NCBI GenBank assembly: GCA_900319905.1
Contig: ONQB01000006.1
Span: forward strand, 49,804-113,803
Length of the DNA: 64,000 nt
Source of the DNA: an uncultured Prevotella sp.
Lineage (GTDB): Bacteria > Bacteroidota > Bacteroidia > Bacteroidales > Bacteroidaceae
Direction: 5' to 3'
The position numbers and the translations under genes were made by a program. Position 1 is the stretch's first letter; every line of letters begins with the position of its first letter. The notes below the pieces were generated by a model. That model made no database searches. It was not told the origin of the DNA and saw only the letters and a program-made list of their open reading frames with translations. This document shows positions 8,980-18,211 of this stretch, piece by piece.

Positions 8980-11694
8980 ATGAAACGATTATTTACGTTC
9001 GCATTGTTTTTTGCCGTTGTCTCAATAGGCACAAGCTATGCGCAGAAAGTGAGAAAGACATGGGACTTCCGCAATGGGTTCAGTGCGGCGACCGTCAATG
9101 GTCTGGCCACAGACATGGAACAGAACGGAGCCGAGGGCAGCACTGCCCACTGGCGCAGTTATGAGAAGGCTGGTGGCAAACCCGGCACCGAGAGCTACTG
9201 GAACGCCAGCAAGCCAATTGCCACCAATGCCGATGGCAACATCGTGTATTATGTCGACGGAGAGGCCAAGGTCATTGAGGAACTCGAGGGCCTTACCCCA
9301 GGCGGCATGAGCGACCGTAACTTCGTCATCACCTACAACGCCACTCAGAAAGAGTTTGCCGACAGTCCTAATGGCTTGTGGCCTTACGGCAAAAGCTATA
9401 TCTGGCTCAATGGAAAGAAGAAGACTCTCACCTTCAAAGCCGAAAAAGGACAGAACGTGCGTATCGGTATTGAGTCGCACAAGAACAGCGAAGCCCGTGG
9501 CATCACAGTAAGCGCCAACGGCACCACCATAGAACCGACCGAAGGTACTGCTACACCTATAACCTTTAATGAAGCCGTCTTCCCTATTCCAGACGATACT
9601 CCTGACGTGACCGACTACACCGACGTCGTCATCACTTCGACCAACGGCTGCCACATCTATTATATTATTGTAGGCAACGGTGACGATCCCAACAGTCAGA
9701 AGACAAAGATCGGCTACCTCTATAATGGCACCACCGACGGCGATGCTACTTATCAGCTGCTGACCGCCAACGAGAAGAACAGCGTGACCGCCATCGATGT
9801 CACGGGCGACATCAGCTCCGTGACGGCAGACTCACTGCGTGGCTTCGACGTGACCGTCGCTGCCCCAGGCATTCCTGCAGACAATGCTATCGTAGGCGTG
9901 CTCAAAGACGCCATGCCCTGGACCCCCGTGCTCAACTTCAATGCCGGCTTCTATAAAGCATGGGGCTACGGAGAGGCACAGACCGTGGAAGGCGGCATGG
10001 GAGCTACCACTCAGAGCTCAAGCCAGTTATTCTCTGGCATGACACTCATCCCTGCTGCTGATGCCGGACTGCCAGAAGGACAGAGCGGCATCGTCTTCAC
10101 CAACGGTACCAGCGTCGAAGGCGTGACGCTTGGCAATCACTTCGCCGACGACGATATCCTTGCCACTGCCGCCGGCGCCACCGAGCCCGTACTCATCCAC
10201 GCCCACAACATCTATCACAACGGATATCTCTACTTGCCTTATTCAGCAGCAGCCATGGCTGACGCTTACAACGAGGGCGATGCCACGACGACACTTCTCA
10301 ACAATGCCGTGACAATGCTTGCTGACTCAAAGACGGACATCACGTCTACACCCGCACCCGAGTTCTCAGCTAAATACGGCAACTTCTCTACGACCGTCAC
10401 CATCACCGATGCCAACTCAAAGGCTGACATCTATTACACCACCGACGGCACCGAGCCTACCGAGACCTCAACCAGATACGAAGCTCCATTCACCATCAAC
10501 GCTGCCACCACCGTCAAGGCCATCGCACGCGCCGAGGGCTACAACCTCAGCGCCGTGTCCGACTCTACTTTCCAGGTGTATGAGCAGACCAAACCCGTCA
10601 GCATCAGCATCTCTCAGGCTGACGACAAGGCTACCGTGACCCTCAGCTGCGCTACCGAAGGCGCACAGATCTGGTACAACTTCGGTGCTTCAGCCGACAC
10701 CACGATGTCGATAAAGTATACCGCACCATTTGTCATCCGCGACCACGCCACTCTCACCACTTTCGCTACGTGCAGTGAATACGTGCAGTCTGATACCATC
10801 AACAAGGAGATCTTCGTGTTGAACGACAAAGTATACATCGACGAGGCTTCTCACTTCGACGCCAACTACAGCAGTCTGAGCAATGGCGCCGGCTTGTTCT
10901 CATGGGGCAAGAACGCCGTGAGCATGTACGACGAGACCAAGGATCCTATCGGTACCAAGACCGACGAGGATGGCGTCGAAGTACCCGTCTATCCTGAGCG
11001 TGAAGTTACTGTCTATCCTGCCGACGATGCCACGGCAGAGTGGGTTGTCAAGTCACAGGGACAGTCTGTACTCTGGCAGAATATCTCTGTCGGTAAGAGC
11101 GTTGGCGATCTTGGCGGCTACAACCCCGCTACCGCTTCCGACCTCGACACACTTGTCACCAAATACGACGTGCAGTTCTATAAGTTTATGTCTGGCGAAT
11201 ACAACGCCCGCATCGAGTCGACCAAGAAGTTCCAAGGCCCCTTCGGCATTGTCACCTTCCTCGGCAACGCCAGCGCTACGGGCAGCGTACAGCGTATGGC
11301 TCTGCAGACCTCGACCGACGGTACCACTTGGACAACCTTAGGCGACACCATCATCATCAGCAATCCGCAGCGCCTATACTCGAAGGTCACCGCACTCTAT
11401 TCGGGCAGCGACGAGGTATACGTACGTCTGGCCCATGTAGCAGGCAACTCCGGCTGCCAGTGCTACGACATCTACGTCATGACTGAGGGCGAGAAGTCGA
11501 AGGCTGAAGAGGAGAAGCTTGCAGAGGCTTACAAGCAGTGGACCACCGGCATCAAGACCATCAACAACTCACAGGCCAACGCCACCGTCAAAGCCATCTA
11601 CAACGTCAACGGCATGCAGCTGGGCAACATGCAGCGTGGCATCAACATCCTGAGGATGAGCGATGGCACTACACGCAAGGTGCTCGTCAAGTAA
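8980..11694 (+). CDS. Secreted protein with chitobiase C-terminal-like domains and T9SS-type tail
   Basis: 904 residues with an N-terminal signal peptide ending near SYAQ. The N-terminal region (TWDFRNGFSAATV...) resembles surface proteins that accompany pectin-degrading enzymes in Prevotella. A chitobiase/beta-hexosaminidase C-terminal-type beta-sandwich lies about residues 455-532 (DIYYTTDGTEPTETS is diagnostic), and a second, degenerate copy lies about 537-607. The last ~35 residues (YNVNGMQLGNMQRGINIL) look like a type IX secretion sorting tail, so the protein is probably surface exposed or released. No catalytic domain was recognised. It lies 200 bp upstream of the pectate lyase gene, separated by a terminator-like hairpin; a carbohydrate-binding or scaffolding role is inference. 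Confidence 0.8.
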   Translation: MKRLFTFALFFAVVSIGTSYAQKVRKTWDFRNGFSAATVNGLATDMEQNGAEGSTAHWRSYEKAGGKPGTESYWNASKPIATNADGNIVYYVDGEAKVIEELEGLTPGGMSDRNFVITYNATQKEFADSPNGLWPYGKSYIWLNGKKKTLTFKAEKGQNVRIGIESHKNSEARGITVSANGTTIEPTEGTATPITFNEAVFPIPDDTPDVTDYTDVVITSTNGCHIYYIIVGNGDDPNSQKTKIGYLYNGTTDGDATYQLLTANEKNSVTAIDVTGDISSVTADSLRGFDVTVAAPGIPADNAIVGVLKDAMPWTPVLNFNAGFYKAWGYGEAQTVEGGMGATTQSSSQLFSGMTLIPAADAGLPEGQSGIVFTNGTSVEGVTLGNHFADDDILATAAGATEPVLIHAHNIYHNGYLYLPYSAAAMADAYNEGDATTTLLNNAVTMLADSKTDITSTPAPEFSAKYGNFSTTVTITDANSKADIYYTTDGTEPTETSTRYEAPFTINAATTVKAIARAEGYNLSAVSDSTFQVYEQTKPVSISISQADDKATVTLSCATEGAQIWYNFGASADTTMSIKYTAPFVIRDHATLTTFATCSEYVQSDTINKEIFVLNDKVYIDEASHFDANYSSLSNGAGLFSWGKNAVSMYDETKDPIGTKTDEDGVEVPVYPEREVTVYPADDATAEWVVKSQGQSVLWQNISVGKSVGDLGGYNPATASDLDTLVTKYDVQFYKFMSGEYNARIESTKKFQGPFGIVTFLGNASATGSVQRMALQTSTDGTTWTTLGDTIIISNPQRLYSKVTALYSGSDEVYVRLAHVAGNSGCQCYDIYVMTEGEKSKAEEEKLAEAYKQWTTGIKTINNSQANATVKAIYNVNGMQLGNMQRGINILRMSDGTTRKVLVK

Positions 11695-11785
11695 TGACGT
11701 AACGAACGTTAGCCCAAGCAACGTCCACCATTCAGCGGCGTTGTAACGACCAACAGACTTTTCGGTATCATCCATCACACCACAT

Positions 11786-11828
11786 AAGAAGGACGGAGAC
11801 ATCAAGTTACTTCGTCCTTCTTTGTTTG
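11786..11828 (+). terminator. Terminator-like hairpin before the pectate lyase gene
   Basis: AAGAAGGACG (11786) pairs with CGTCCTTCTT (ending 11822), followed by TGTTTG. Confidence 0.65.
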
Positions 11829-11895
11829 TAAGTTCATGAGCGATAAGTCTGCGAGTTATTAGTTATCAAACATTAAACAACACTATATCTTAAAT

Positions 11896-14859
11896 ATGAA
11901 ACACAAACTCTTAGCCACATTCGCTATGGCCATGGCAGCTACGGCCATGCAGGCGCAGACAGTAGCTTTTCCAGGAGCTGAAGGCTTTGGCGCCTGGGCC
12001 ACCGGAGGGCGCGACAGCAGAAAGGTAGTACATGTAACCAATCTCAACGCCGATGGACCCGGCTCACTGGCCGAAGCACTCAACGGCAGTGACCGCATCG
12101 TCGTCTTCGACGTCGGAGGCATCATCAAACTCAATCCCTCACAGATGGTAGCCATTGACAAACACAACAATATCACCGTGCTCGGACAGACAGCTCCCGG
12201 ACAGGGCATCACCATCTACGGCAACCGAGTGCTCATACGCAACTGTCAGAACATCATCTTCAGGTATATCCGTATGCGAGGATCCATCAACATGGCTAAA
12301 GACGCAGAGACACTCACCATGGACAATGCCGAAAACGTGATTCTCGACCATTGCTCCATCTCGTGGGGACGGTGGGATAATGTTCACATCAAAAACGCTA
12401 ACAATATCACTTGGCAATACTGCATCATCTCTGAGGGCATCGACCCGCAGCGCTTCGGAGCCATCACCGACGGCACTCGAAACTGGACCATCAGCCACTG
12501 TCTGTGGATTGACAACCACAGCCGAAACCCAAAAATGAAATGCTATGCGCAGATGGTCAATTCCGTCGTCTACAACGGTGGCAACGGCGTGGTAGGCGGT
12601 CACTCGAGTGCCGACAACTACCAAGACCTCATCAACAACTATTTCATCTCCGGACCCAACGGCGGGAGCAAGTACAGCCAATGGACGGCCACCGATCATC
12701 TTTATCAAAGCGGCAACATGCTCGACAGCAACCAAGACGGTGTGCTCAATGGCTCACTTTATACCAACACCTCCTGCACCAACATGGACTATCCTCACTT
12801 TGAGCCAACAGCTGCCGTGACCGTGGAGAGTGCCGAGGAAGCCTATCATTCGGTGCTTGAACAGGCCGGATGCTCAAGGGTGCGTGACGCACACGACCAG
12901 CGCCTCATCAACCAGCTTAAGAGCCTCGGCACACTCGGAGCCATCATCGACTCGGAAGAGGATGTGGGAGGCATCGGACAGCTCGACGGAGGTACAGCAC
13001 CCACCGACAGCGATGGAGACGGAATGCCCGACGATTGGGAGAAGGCCAACGGACTGAATCCTAACGATGCATCCGACGCCACTATCGACAGCAATGGCGA
13101 CGGCTACCTCAATATCGAGGAATATGCCAACTCTTTGGCTTCTGTCACCTCCTATCTGCTCTGCCCTTCAGCCCTCAAAGCAACGCATATGGGCAACAAC
13201 ACCACGATTGCACTGACCTGGACCAATATTGACGACCGAGCCACGGCCAACCTCATTGAGATGAGCAACGACGGAGAGAACTTCACACAGAAAGACTCCA
13301 TCAATGCGAAGTCATCGGTCTACATCATCAAGGATACCGACCCCGAGCAAATCTATTACTTCCGCATGCGCACTACCGATGGCACGCATTACTCTGGTTA
13401 CACGTCGACAGTGAGCATCAATGAGCCAGAAGGAAGTCAGGCCGGTGGTGGCACAAAGGCCGGCAGCAAGGTACTGGTGCCCGAAGATGGTAAGCTCTAC
13501 CGCATGATCAGCTATGCAAGCCGTTTCTACAACTCTGCTGCTGCGCTGACAGGAGCACCACAGTACTTCAAACCGCTCGAGACCTCCGGCAGTCGCAGAC
13601 TCGGTGTGGTCACCAACTTCGACTGGCAGGATCCGTCATTGTTGTGGACCATCGAGCGCGACACCAACGACACTACACTCTATTCCATCAGAGCTTACTC
13701 CACCAACGAGACTTTTTCTCCGAAAGTCGATAGCAAGGGCTACGTCTATACCAGCGACACGCTCACCAGCAAGTATCATGTGAACTTCGTCGGCAACTAC
13801 GTTGTCAAGCAGTCGGGAACAAAAGACTCGTTGGCATTCTTCCGCATCAACAGTCCTGACAACAAAGAGTATCAGCTACGTGGAAAGTCGGCCACGCAAT
13901 GGCTTTGGGGCAATGGAACGCTCTCACGGGCTGACATGATTTTCACATTCCAGCCCATCAGTAAGCGTCTCATCGGCCTTTACACCAAGAATCTGCAGGC
14001 CACAATTGACGAGGGCGAAAAGACGCTTTCCGGTGCCCAATACGGCAGTGGCACACTGTGCTATCCCGAAGAAGCCCGCGACCAACTCCTCGCAGCTCTG
14101 GAAAGTGCCGAAGGCTATCTGAGCAACTACAAACGACTCGGCGCGACACAGGCCGGTATCGACTCGACAGAGAAGGCACTGGCTGGCGAAATTGCACTGT
14201 TCAAGACCAAGCAGAACCTCGCATGGGATGGTGGCGACGCCACCAAATACTACGTCATCTACAGCTATGGAACAGCACCCAACAGCGGTACAGCAACTGC
14301 TGCTTCTACCACTGAACGCCGTTACCTTGTGGATGCCAATGGAACGCTGGTGTTCCGTGTGGGCAAGGCCGATGCTGAGGAAGCAACTGATACGCTCTTC
14401 ACCAAAACTGCTGCTCAATGGTTCATCACGGCCGACACACTCAGCCACGGTGTATTCTACGCCAAGAACGTTGCGACAGGCCGTTACCTCTGCATCACCA
14501 ACCACCCCTCGGTAACCACCGACATAGCTTCGTTCTACACGAAATACAATGGCACCGACAACGGCAAATTCGCTTTCTCACTCTATACTTCGCCCGACAA
14601 CAACTGCTGTCTGAGCATCGGCACCGTCGATGCCGACAATCTGGGTGGTCAAGTCACGTCGTTCAATGGCTTTGCCACACGCACACGCCTGCGCTGGGTG
14701 CTCCAGGAGGCTGGCAAGGCCACAGCAACAGCCATCAAGGGTATCAACGATAACGCAAAGCCGATTGACGACAACTGGTATAACCTTGCCGGACAACGCG
14801 TTGCCAAGCCACAACAAGGCATCTACATCCATCAACATCAGAAAGTTATCTTGAAGTAG
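11896..14859 (+). CDS. Secreted pectate lyase, PL1-like, multidomain
   Basis: 987 residues, signal peptide ending at MQAQ. Residues ~20-340 form a right-handed parallel beta-helix lyase related to family PL1: opening AFPGAEGFGAWATGGR, then VTNLNADGPGSL, VLGQTAPGQGITIYG and the region ILDHCSISWG. A calcium-binding thrombospondin-3/EF-like segment follows (DSDGDGMPDDWEKANGLNP and DSNGDGYLNIEEY, about 370-410), then an FnIII-like domain (about 420-510), uncharacterised beta-rich modules, and a T9SS-like tail (NWYNLAGQRVAKPQQGIYI). It would cleave pectate by beta-elimination outside the cell. The stop is only 9 bp from the rhamnogalacturonan lyase start, so the two form an operon. Confidence 0.9.
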   Translation: MKHKLLATFAMAMAATAMQAQTVAFPGAEGFGAWATGGRDSRKVVHVTNLNADGPGSLAEALNGSDRIVVFDVGGIIKLNPSQMVAIDKHNNITVLGQTAPGQGITIYGNRVLIRNCQNIIFRYIRMRGSINMAKDAETLTMDNAENVILDHCSISWGRWDNVHIKNANNITWQYCIISEGIDPQRFGAITDGTRNWTISHCLWIDNHSRNPKMKCYAQMVNSVVYNGGNGVVGGHSSADNYQDLINNYFISGPNGGSKYSQWTATDHLYQSGNMLDSNQDGVLNGSLYTNTSCTNMDYPHFEPTAAVTVESAEEAYHSVLEQAGCSRVRDAHDQRLINQLKSLGTLGAIIDSEEDVGGIGQLDGGTAPTDSDGDGMPDDWEKANGLNPNDASDATIDSNGDGYLNIEEYANSLASVTSYLLCPSALKATHMGNNTTIALTWTNIDDRATANLIEMSNDGENFTQKDSINAKSSVYIIKDTDPEQIYYFRMRTTDGTHYSGYTSTVSINEPEGSQAGGGTKAGSKVLVPEDGKLYRMISYASRFYNSAAALTGAPQYFKPLETSGSRRLGVVTNFDWQDPSLLWTIERDTNDTTLYSIRAYSTNETFSPKVDSKGYVYTSDTLTSKYHVNFVGNYVVKQSGTKDSLAFFRINSPDNKEYQLRGKSATQWLWGNGTLSRADMIFTFQPISKRLIGLYTKNLQATIDEGEKTLSGAQYGSGTLCYPEEARDQLLAALESAEGYLSNYKRLGATQAGIDSTEKALAGEIALFKTKQNLAWDGGDATKYYVIYSYGTAPNSGTATAASTTERRYLVDANGTLVFRVGKADAEEATDTLFTKTAAQWFITADTLSHGVFYAKNVATGRYLCITNHPSVTTDIASFYTKYNGTDNGKFAFSLYTSPDNNCCLSIGTVDADNLGGQVTSFNGFATRTRLRWVLQEAGKATATAIKGINDNAKPIDDNWYNLAGQRVAKPQQGIYIHQHQKVILK

Positions 14860-14868
14860 AAAACCATC

Positions 14869-16797
14869 ATGAAAAGTATTCTCAATAAGATAGCGACAGC
14901 AGTCCGTCACCACACTGCTGCTTCGCGCTACGCAGCCTCGTTGATGGCCTTGTGCTTGCTCAATATGGCAAGTGCATGGGCCGGCGATGGTTGTACCATC
15001 AGTCTCTCGGGACGTAACGCCACGCTCTCCAACGGGGTGGTGACTGCCAAGGTGGGCTCCAACGGCCGAGTTTCCTCCTTGAACTGGCGCTCCTACAGTC
15101 TGTTGTCGAGCAACGGCATCTATTTCGACTACACCGCAGCCAGCAACACCTCTCCCTCGTTCTCAAAGGCAGAGATCATCAAGCAAAGCGACGACTACGT
15201 GGAGGTGCTCTACACTGACAACACCTCCGACCTGAACATCTCGCAGGGCTATATCATGAGGAAAGGGATCAACGGACTTTACACCTATATCATCGTAAAG
15301 GGAACGTCGAAATCATCGGATGTCAACCTGCGTGAAGCCCGTGTGTGCACTCGACTGGCTGAGAACTTCTCTTATGGCTATGTCGACAATACCATGCGCG
15401 GCACACTGCCAACGGTGGCCACCATGCAGAAAGTTGACACAAGCGGGAAGATACAAGACGCCACGTTCCGGTTGCCCGACGGCTCTATCTATACGAAATA
15501 TAACTGGGCCAACTGGATTGTCAACGACAGCGTACACGGACTCATCGACCCCACACGCAAAATCGGAGTGTGGAACATTCCCTGCTCTCACGAGTGGCTC
15601 AACGGCGGTCCCACACGCCAGGAACTTACCGTGCACACCGATACCAAATCGCCGCTCACCATTCAGATGATTCAAGGAGAGCACTTCGGAGCTTCCTCAC
15701 AGCATTACGACGAAGGCGAAGAGAAGATTTACGGTCCTTTCCTCATCTATGTCAACCGCAATAACACCATCGACGACATGGTGGCGAATGCAAAGGCTGT
15801 TGCTTCCACACAACAGTCGGAATGGCCCTTCAACTGGTTCAGCAACCGCCTCTACCCTACTCCTGACGAGCGGGCCACCGTGACGGGAAAGCTTCATCTG
15901 ACCAATTACTCCAGCAGCGACTCGCTTATGGTGGTGCTGGCTCAGCCCGGTGGCGACCTCATGACGCAGGGCAAGGGCTACATCTATTGGGCGCAGACCG
16001 CTGACGATGGCACCTTCACGCTCAAAGGCGTACGCAAGGGCAGCTATGCGCTCTATGCTTATGCATTGCGGGGAGACATCACGGAGCAGTTGGAGAAGGA
16101 CGACATCAGCATAAGCGAACACGCTACCGACCTCGGCACCATCGAATGGACACCCGTGCGCTATACCGACGAACTGGTGCTCATCGGCGAGAACAACCGC
16201 CGCAGCGACGGTTTCCGCGTTAGTGACTCGGTCCGTGCCTACGGACTCTGGCAACTCGTTCCGGCTACGCTGACCTTTACCATGGGACAGAGCAACCCAA
16301 AGAGCGACTGGTATTACGCACAGTGTCAGAACGGCACATGGACTATTGTGTTCAACAGCGACAAGACGTACACCGGACAAGCCCATCTGACCTTCTCTCT
16401 GGCCGGTGTCACCAACAGTGCCAAATTGCAGTGCGCGCTCAACGGGACGAAGATTGGTTCACCGTTTGGCTTCTCCAACGATGCCGCCATCTACCGTAGC
16501 GCCACACAAGGTGGCCATCACCGGCTGAAGGTCATCGACTTCAATGCCTCGCTCATCAAGAAAGGCTCCAACCGCCTGACACTGACTATGAGCGGCATCG
16601 GCTCCAACGGCGGCATGATGTACGACTGTATCAAACTGGAGGCCGGCGATGCCGTCACCTCCGCCATCTCCTCACCTATCGTGAAAAGGAATGAGGCAGT
16701 TGACACTTATTGGTATAATCTTGCCGGCCAGCGGGTGACCAAGCCGCAGCGTGGCATTTATATCCACAACGGAAAGAAGGTGGTGGTCAATTTATAA
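14869..16797 (+). CDS. Secreted rhamnogalacturonan lyase, PL4-like
   Basis: 642 residues with an N-terminal hydrophobic signal region (about residues 18-37) after an unusually long, basic leader. The architecture fits polysaccharide lyase family 4: catalytic beta-sandwich first (about 40-320, including NWANWIVNDSVHGLIDP and CSHEWLNGGPTRQELTVH), then an FnIII-like domain II (VTGKLHLTNYSS, GTFTLKGVRKGSYALYAYA) and a CBM-like domain III (WYYAQCQNGTWTIVF). The tail (YWYNLAGQRVTKPQRGIYI) is T9SS-like. It would cut the rhamnogalacturonan I backbone, complementing the pectate lyase 9 bp upstream. A strong terminator follows. No SusC/SusD pair lies in this window next to it. Confidence 0.87.
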   Translation: MKSILNKIATAVRHHTAASRYAASLMALCLLNMASAWAGDGCTISLSGRNATLSNGVVTAKVGSNGRVSSLNWRSYSLLSSNGIYFDYTAASNTSPSFSKAEIIKQSDDYVEVLYTDNTSDLNISQGYIMRKGINGLYTYIIVKGTSKSSDVNLREARVCTRLAENFSYGYVDNTMRGTLPTVATMQKVDTSGKIQDATFRLPDGSIYTKYNWANWIVNDSVHGLIDPTRKIGVWNIPCSHEWLNGGPTRQELTVHTDTKSPLTIQMIQGEHFGASSQHYDEGEEKIYGPFLIYVNRNNTIDDMVANAKAVASTQQSEWPFNWFSNRLYPTPDERATVTGKLHLTNYSSSDSLMVVLAQPGGDLMTQGKGYIYWAQTADDGTFTLKGVRKGSYALYAYALRGDITEQLEKDDISISEHATDLGTIEWTPVRYTDELVLIGENNRRSDGFRVSDSVRAYGLWQLVPATLTFTMGQSNPKSDWYYAQCQNGTWTIVFNSDKTYTGQAHLTFSLAGVTNSAKLQCALNGTKIGSPFGFSNDAAIYRSATQGGHHRLKVIDFNASLIKKGSNRLTLTMSGIGSNGGMMYDCIKLEAGDAVTSAISSPIVKRNEAVDTYWYNLAGQRVTKPQRGIYIHNGKKVVVNL

Positions 16798-16814
16798 AAG
16801 TAACCTTTACACCT

Positions 16815-16865
16815 CATACCAACACGGCCTCATGCAAGAAAGTTGCATGGGGCCGTATTGGTATG
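16815..16865. terminator. Strong bidirectional terminator after the pectin cluster
   Basis: Long inverted repeat: CATACCAACACGGCC (16815) and CATGCAA pair with TTGCATG and GGCCGTATTGGTATG (ending 16865); two small mismatches. Convergent genes on both sides. Confidence 0.8.
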
Positions 16866-16938
16866 ATGAAGGCCGACACAAAGCGCGGGAACTACTACAC
16901 TTTTCTGTCAAGACGTCAGAGCTGATGCTTCTAAGTCA

Positions 16939-17721
16939 TTAAAAGAAGAACATCGGGCGGTTGGCCTTCTTCTTTTGTCCCATATCGCTCTTCATTTGTG
17001 CCATTGCCTTGTTGAAGAAGAAGCTTATCAGATATTCATCCGTGTTTTCTGTTCTTATTTGCCGCAATGCTCCGATATACTCCTCTCTGTCCTCCTTGCG
17101 TATGATCAGCTCGGGTAAGTCGAAATGCAGTAGTATGAAGTTCGACATCAGACGACCCGTACGGCCGTTGCCATCACGGAAAGGGTGAAGATACTCATAG
17201 AAACCATGAAACCTTGCCGCAAGAATCATGGGATGGGCTTTTTTCTCCTCCATTGCCCTTGCCGTTGACTCCATGAGCTTTGGCACTTGAGCAATGAGAA
17301 GTTCGTGATCGCCAAACACGGTGTCACCTGCCGCCATGTCCACGGTGGTAAACTCACCGGGCGTCGCATTAGGAACTTTGTAAGGCAGCGTATGAAGGGT
17401 GACCAAGCGATTTATTTCTTTCAGCAGTGTCACATCAAACGGATGGTCAAGGTGACTGTGCATCCACTCGTAGGCTGCAAAGTGGTCACCCATCTCCTGG
17501 CACTCCAGCAGTGTTTTACCAACAGGATAGTAGCCAAGACCTTGTTCGAATAGTTCACGAGTGTTGTCAACGGTAAAGGAATTGCCCTCAATACCGCAGC
17601 TATGGCAGGAGAATAGTACCTCGTTGCGTTCACGAAATTGTTCCATACCCATCGGCACAATGATGGTCTGCTTGTATGCCTCCGCCACTTCGTCGTATTT
17701 TCTTATTTCGTTTTCAAACAT
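16939..17721 (-). CDS. Fic family protein with N-terminal autoinhibitory motif
   Basis: Fic-fold enzymes usually transfer AMP (or another phosphate-containing group) to a target hydroxyl. The 260-residue product has the complete active-site motif HPFRDGNGRTGR (His about residue 179). Near the N-terminus (residues 41-47) is SCGIEGN, matching the inhibitory helix pattern [S/T]xxxE[G/N], so this is a self-inhibited Fic protein of the class with an N-terminal inhibitory helix. No DNA-binding domain or antitoxin gene is adjacent. It is monocistronic with a promoter box at 17745-17752. Target unknown; many Bacteroidetes homologues act on their own or on housekeeping proteins, which is not provable here. 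Confidence 0.9.
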   Translation of the reverse strand: MFENEIRKYDEVAEAYKQTIIVPMGMEQFRERNEVLFSCHSCGIEGNSFTVDNTRELFEQGLGYYPVGKTLLECQEMGDHFAAYEWMHSHLDHPFDVTLLKEINRLVTLHTLPYKVPNATPGEFTTVDMAAGDTVFGDHELLIAQVPKLMESTARAMEEKKAHPMILAARFHGFYEYLHPFRDGNGRTGRLMSNFILLHFDLPELIIRKEDREEYIGALRQIRTENTDEYLISFFFNKAMAQMKSDMGQKKKANRPMFFF

Positions 17722-17744
17722 AGTTGACGTTTTATTTCGTTTGC

Positions 17745-17752
17745 AAAGTTAA
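17745..17752 (-). promoter_or_regulatory. Promoter -7 box for the fic gene
   Basis: TAACTTTG on the minus strand, giving a short 5' UTR of about 20 nt. Confidence 0.65.
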
Positions 17753-17910
17753 CATGTTTTGGTGAAGTAGATGCGTATGGATTATATTATTTGATTTCTT
17801 TTTTTAAAAGGACTGGGGAAAATAATTTACAAAACACCGACAGGATTTTAACATCGTTTTGAGAAGGAAATTCATTGAAATCCTCATGAAATTCCCAAAA
17901 AAACGAAATG

Positions 17911-18020
17911 GAATCGGTGTTACGCCGAAATGGAGCTGCCATTACGCCGAAAAGGGATCGGTGTTACGCCGAAATAAAGCTGCCTTTACGCCGAAATGGA
18001 GTCGGTGTTACGCCGTAATT
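17911..18020. repeat. 22-bp-period tandem array 1
   Basis: Five contiguous 22-bp units starting at 17911, 17933, 17955, 17977 and 17999, all containing TTACGCCGAAAT (last unit TTACGCCGTAAT). Odd units carry TCGGTGTTACG and even units AGCTGCCWTTACG, so there is a 44-bp higher-order period. A degenerate extra unit may precede at 17889. The rest of 17753-18211 holds no recognisable gene. Confidence 0.9.
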
Positions 18021-18211
18021 ACGACCTCTTTTCAGTCTTATTGAGGAATCTTAATGACGACTGTCAGACCAAAAATCACACAAAATACTGACAGCTAATT
18101 AGTTACAGGAGCCACTCATTATTGGCAAATTTCCGGCCCATGTCGGACTCACTGGCAAATATCACAGCCACAAAGTTAAAAACACATGAAAGATATTTAC
18201 TAAACTCCTAA

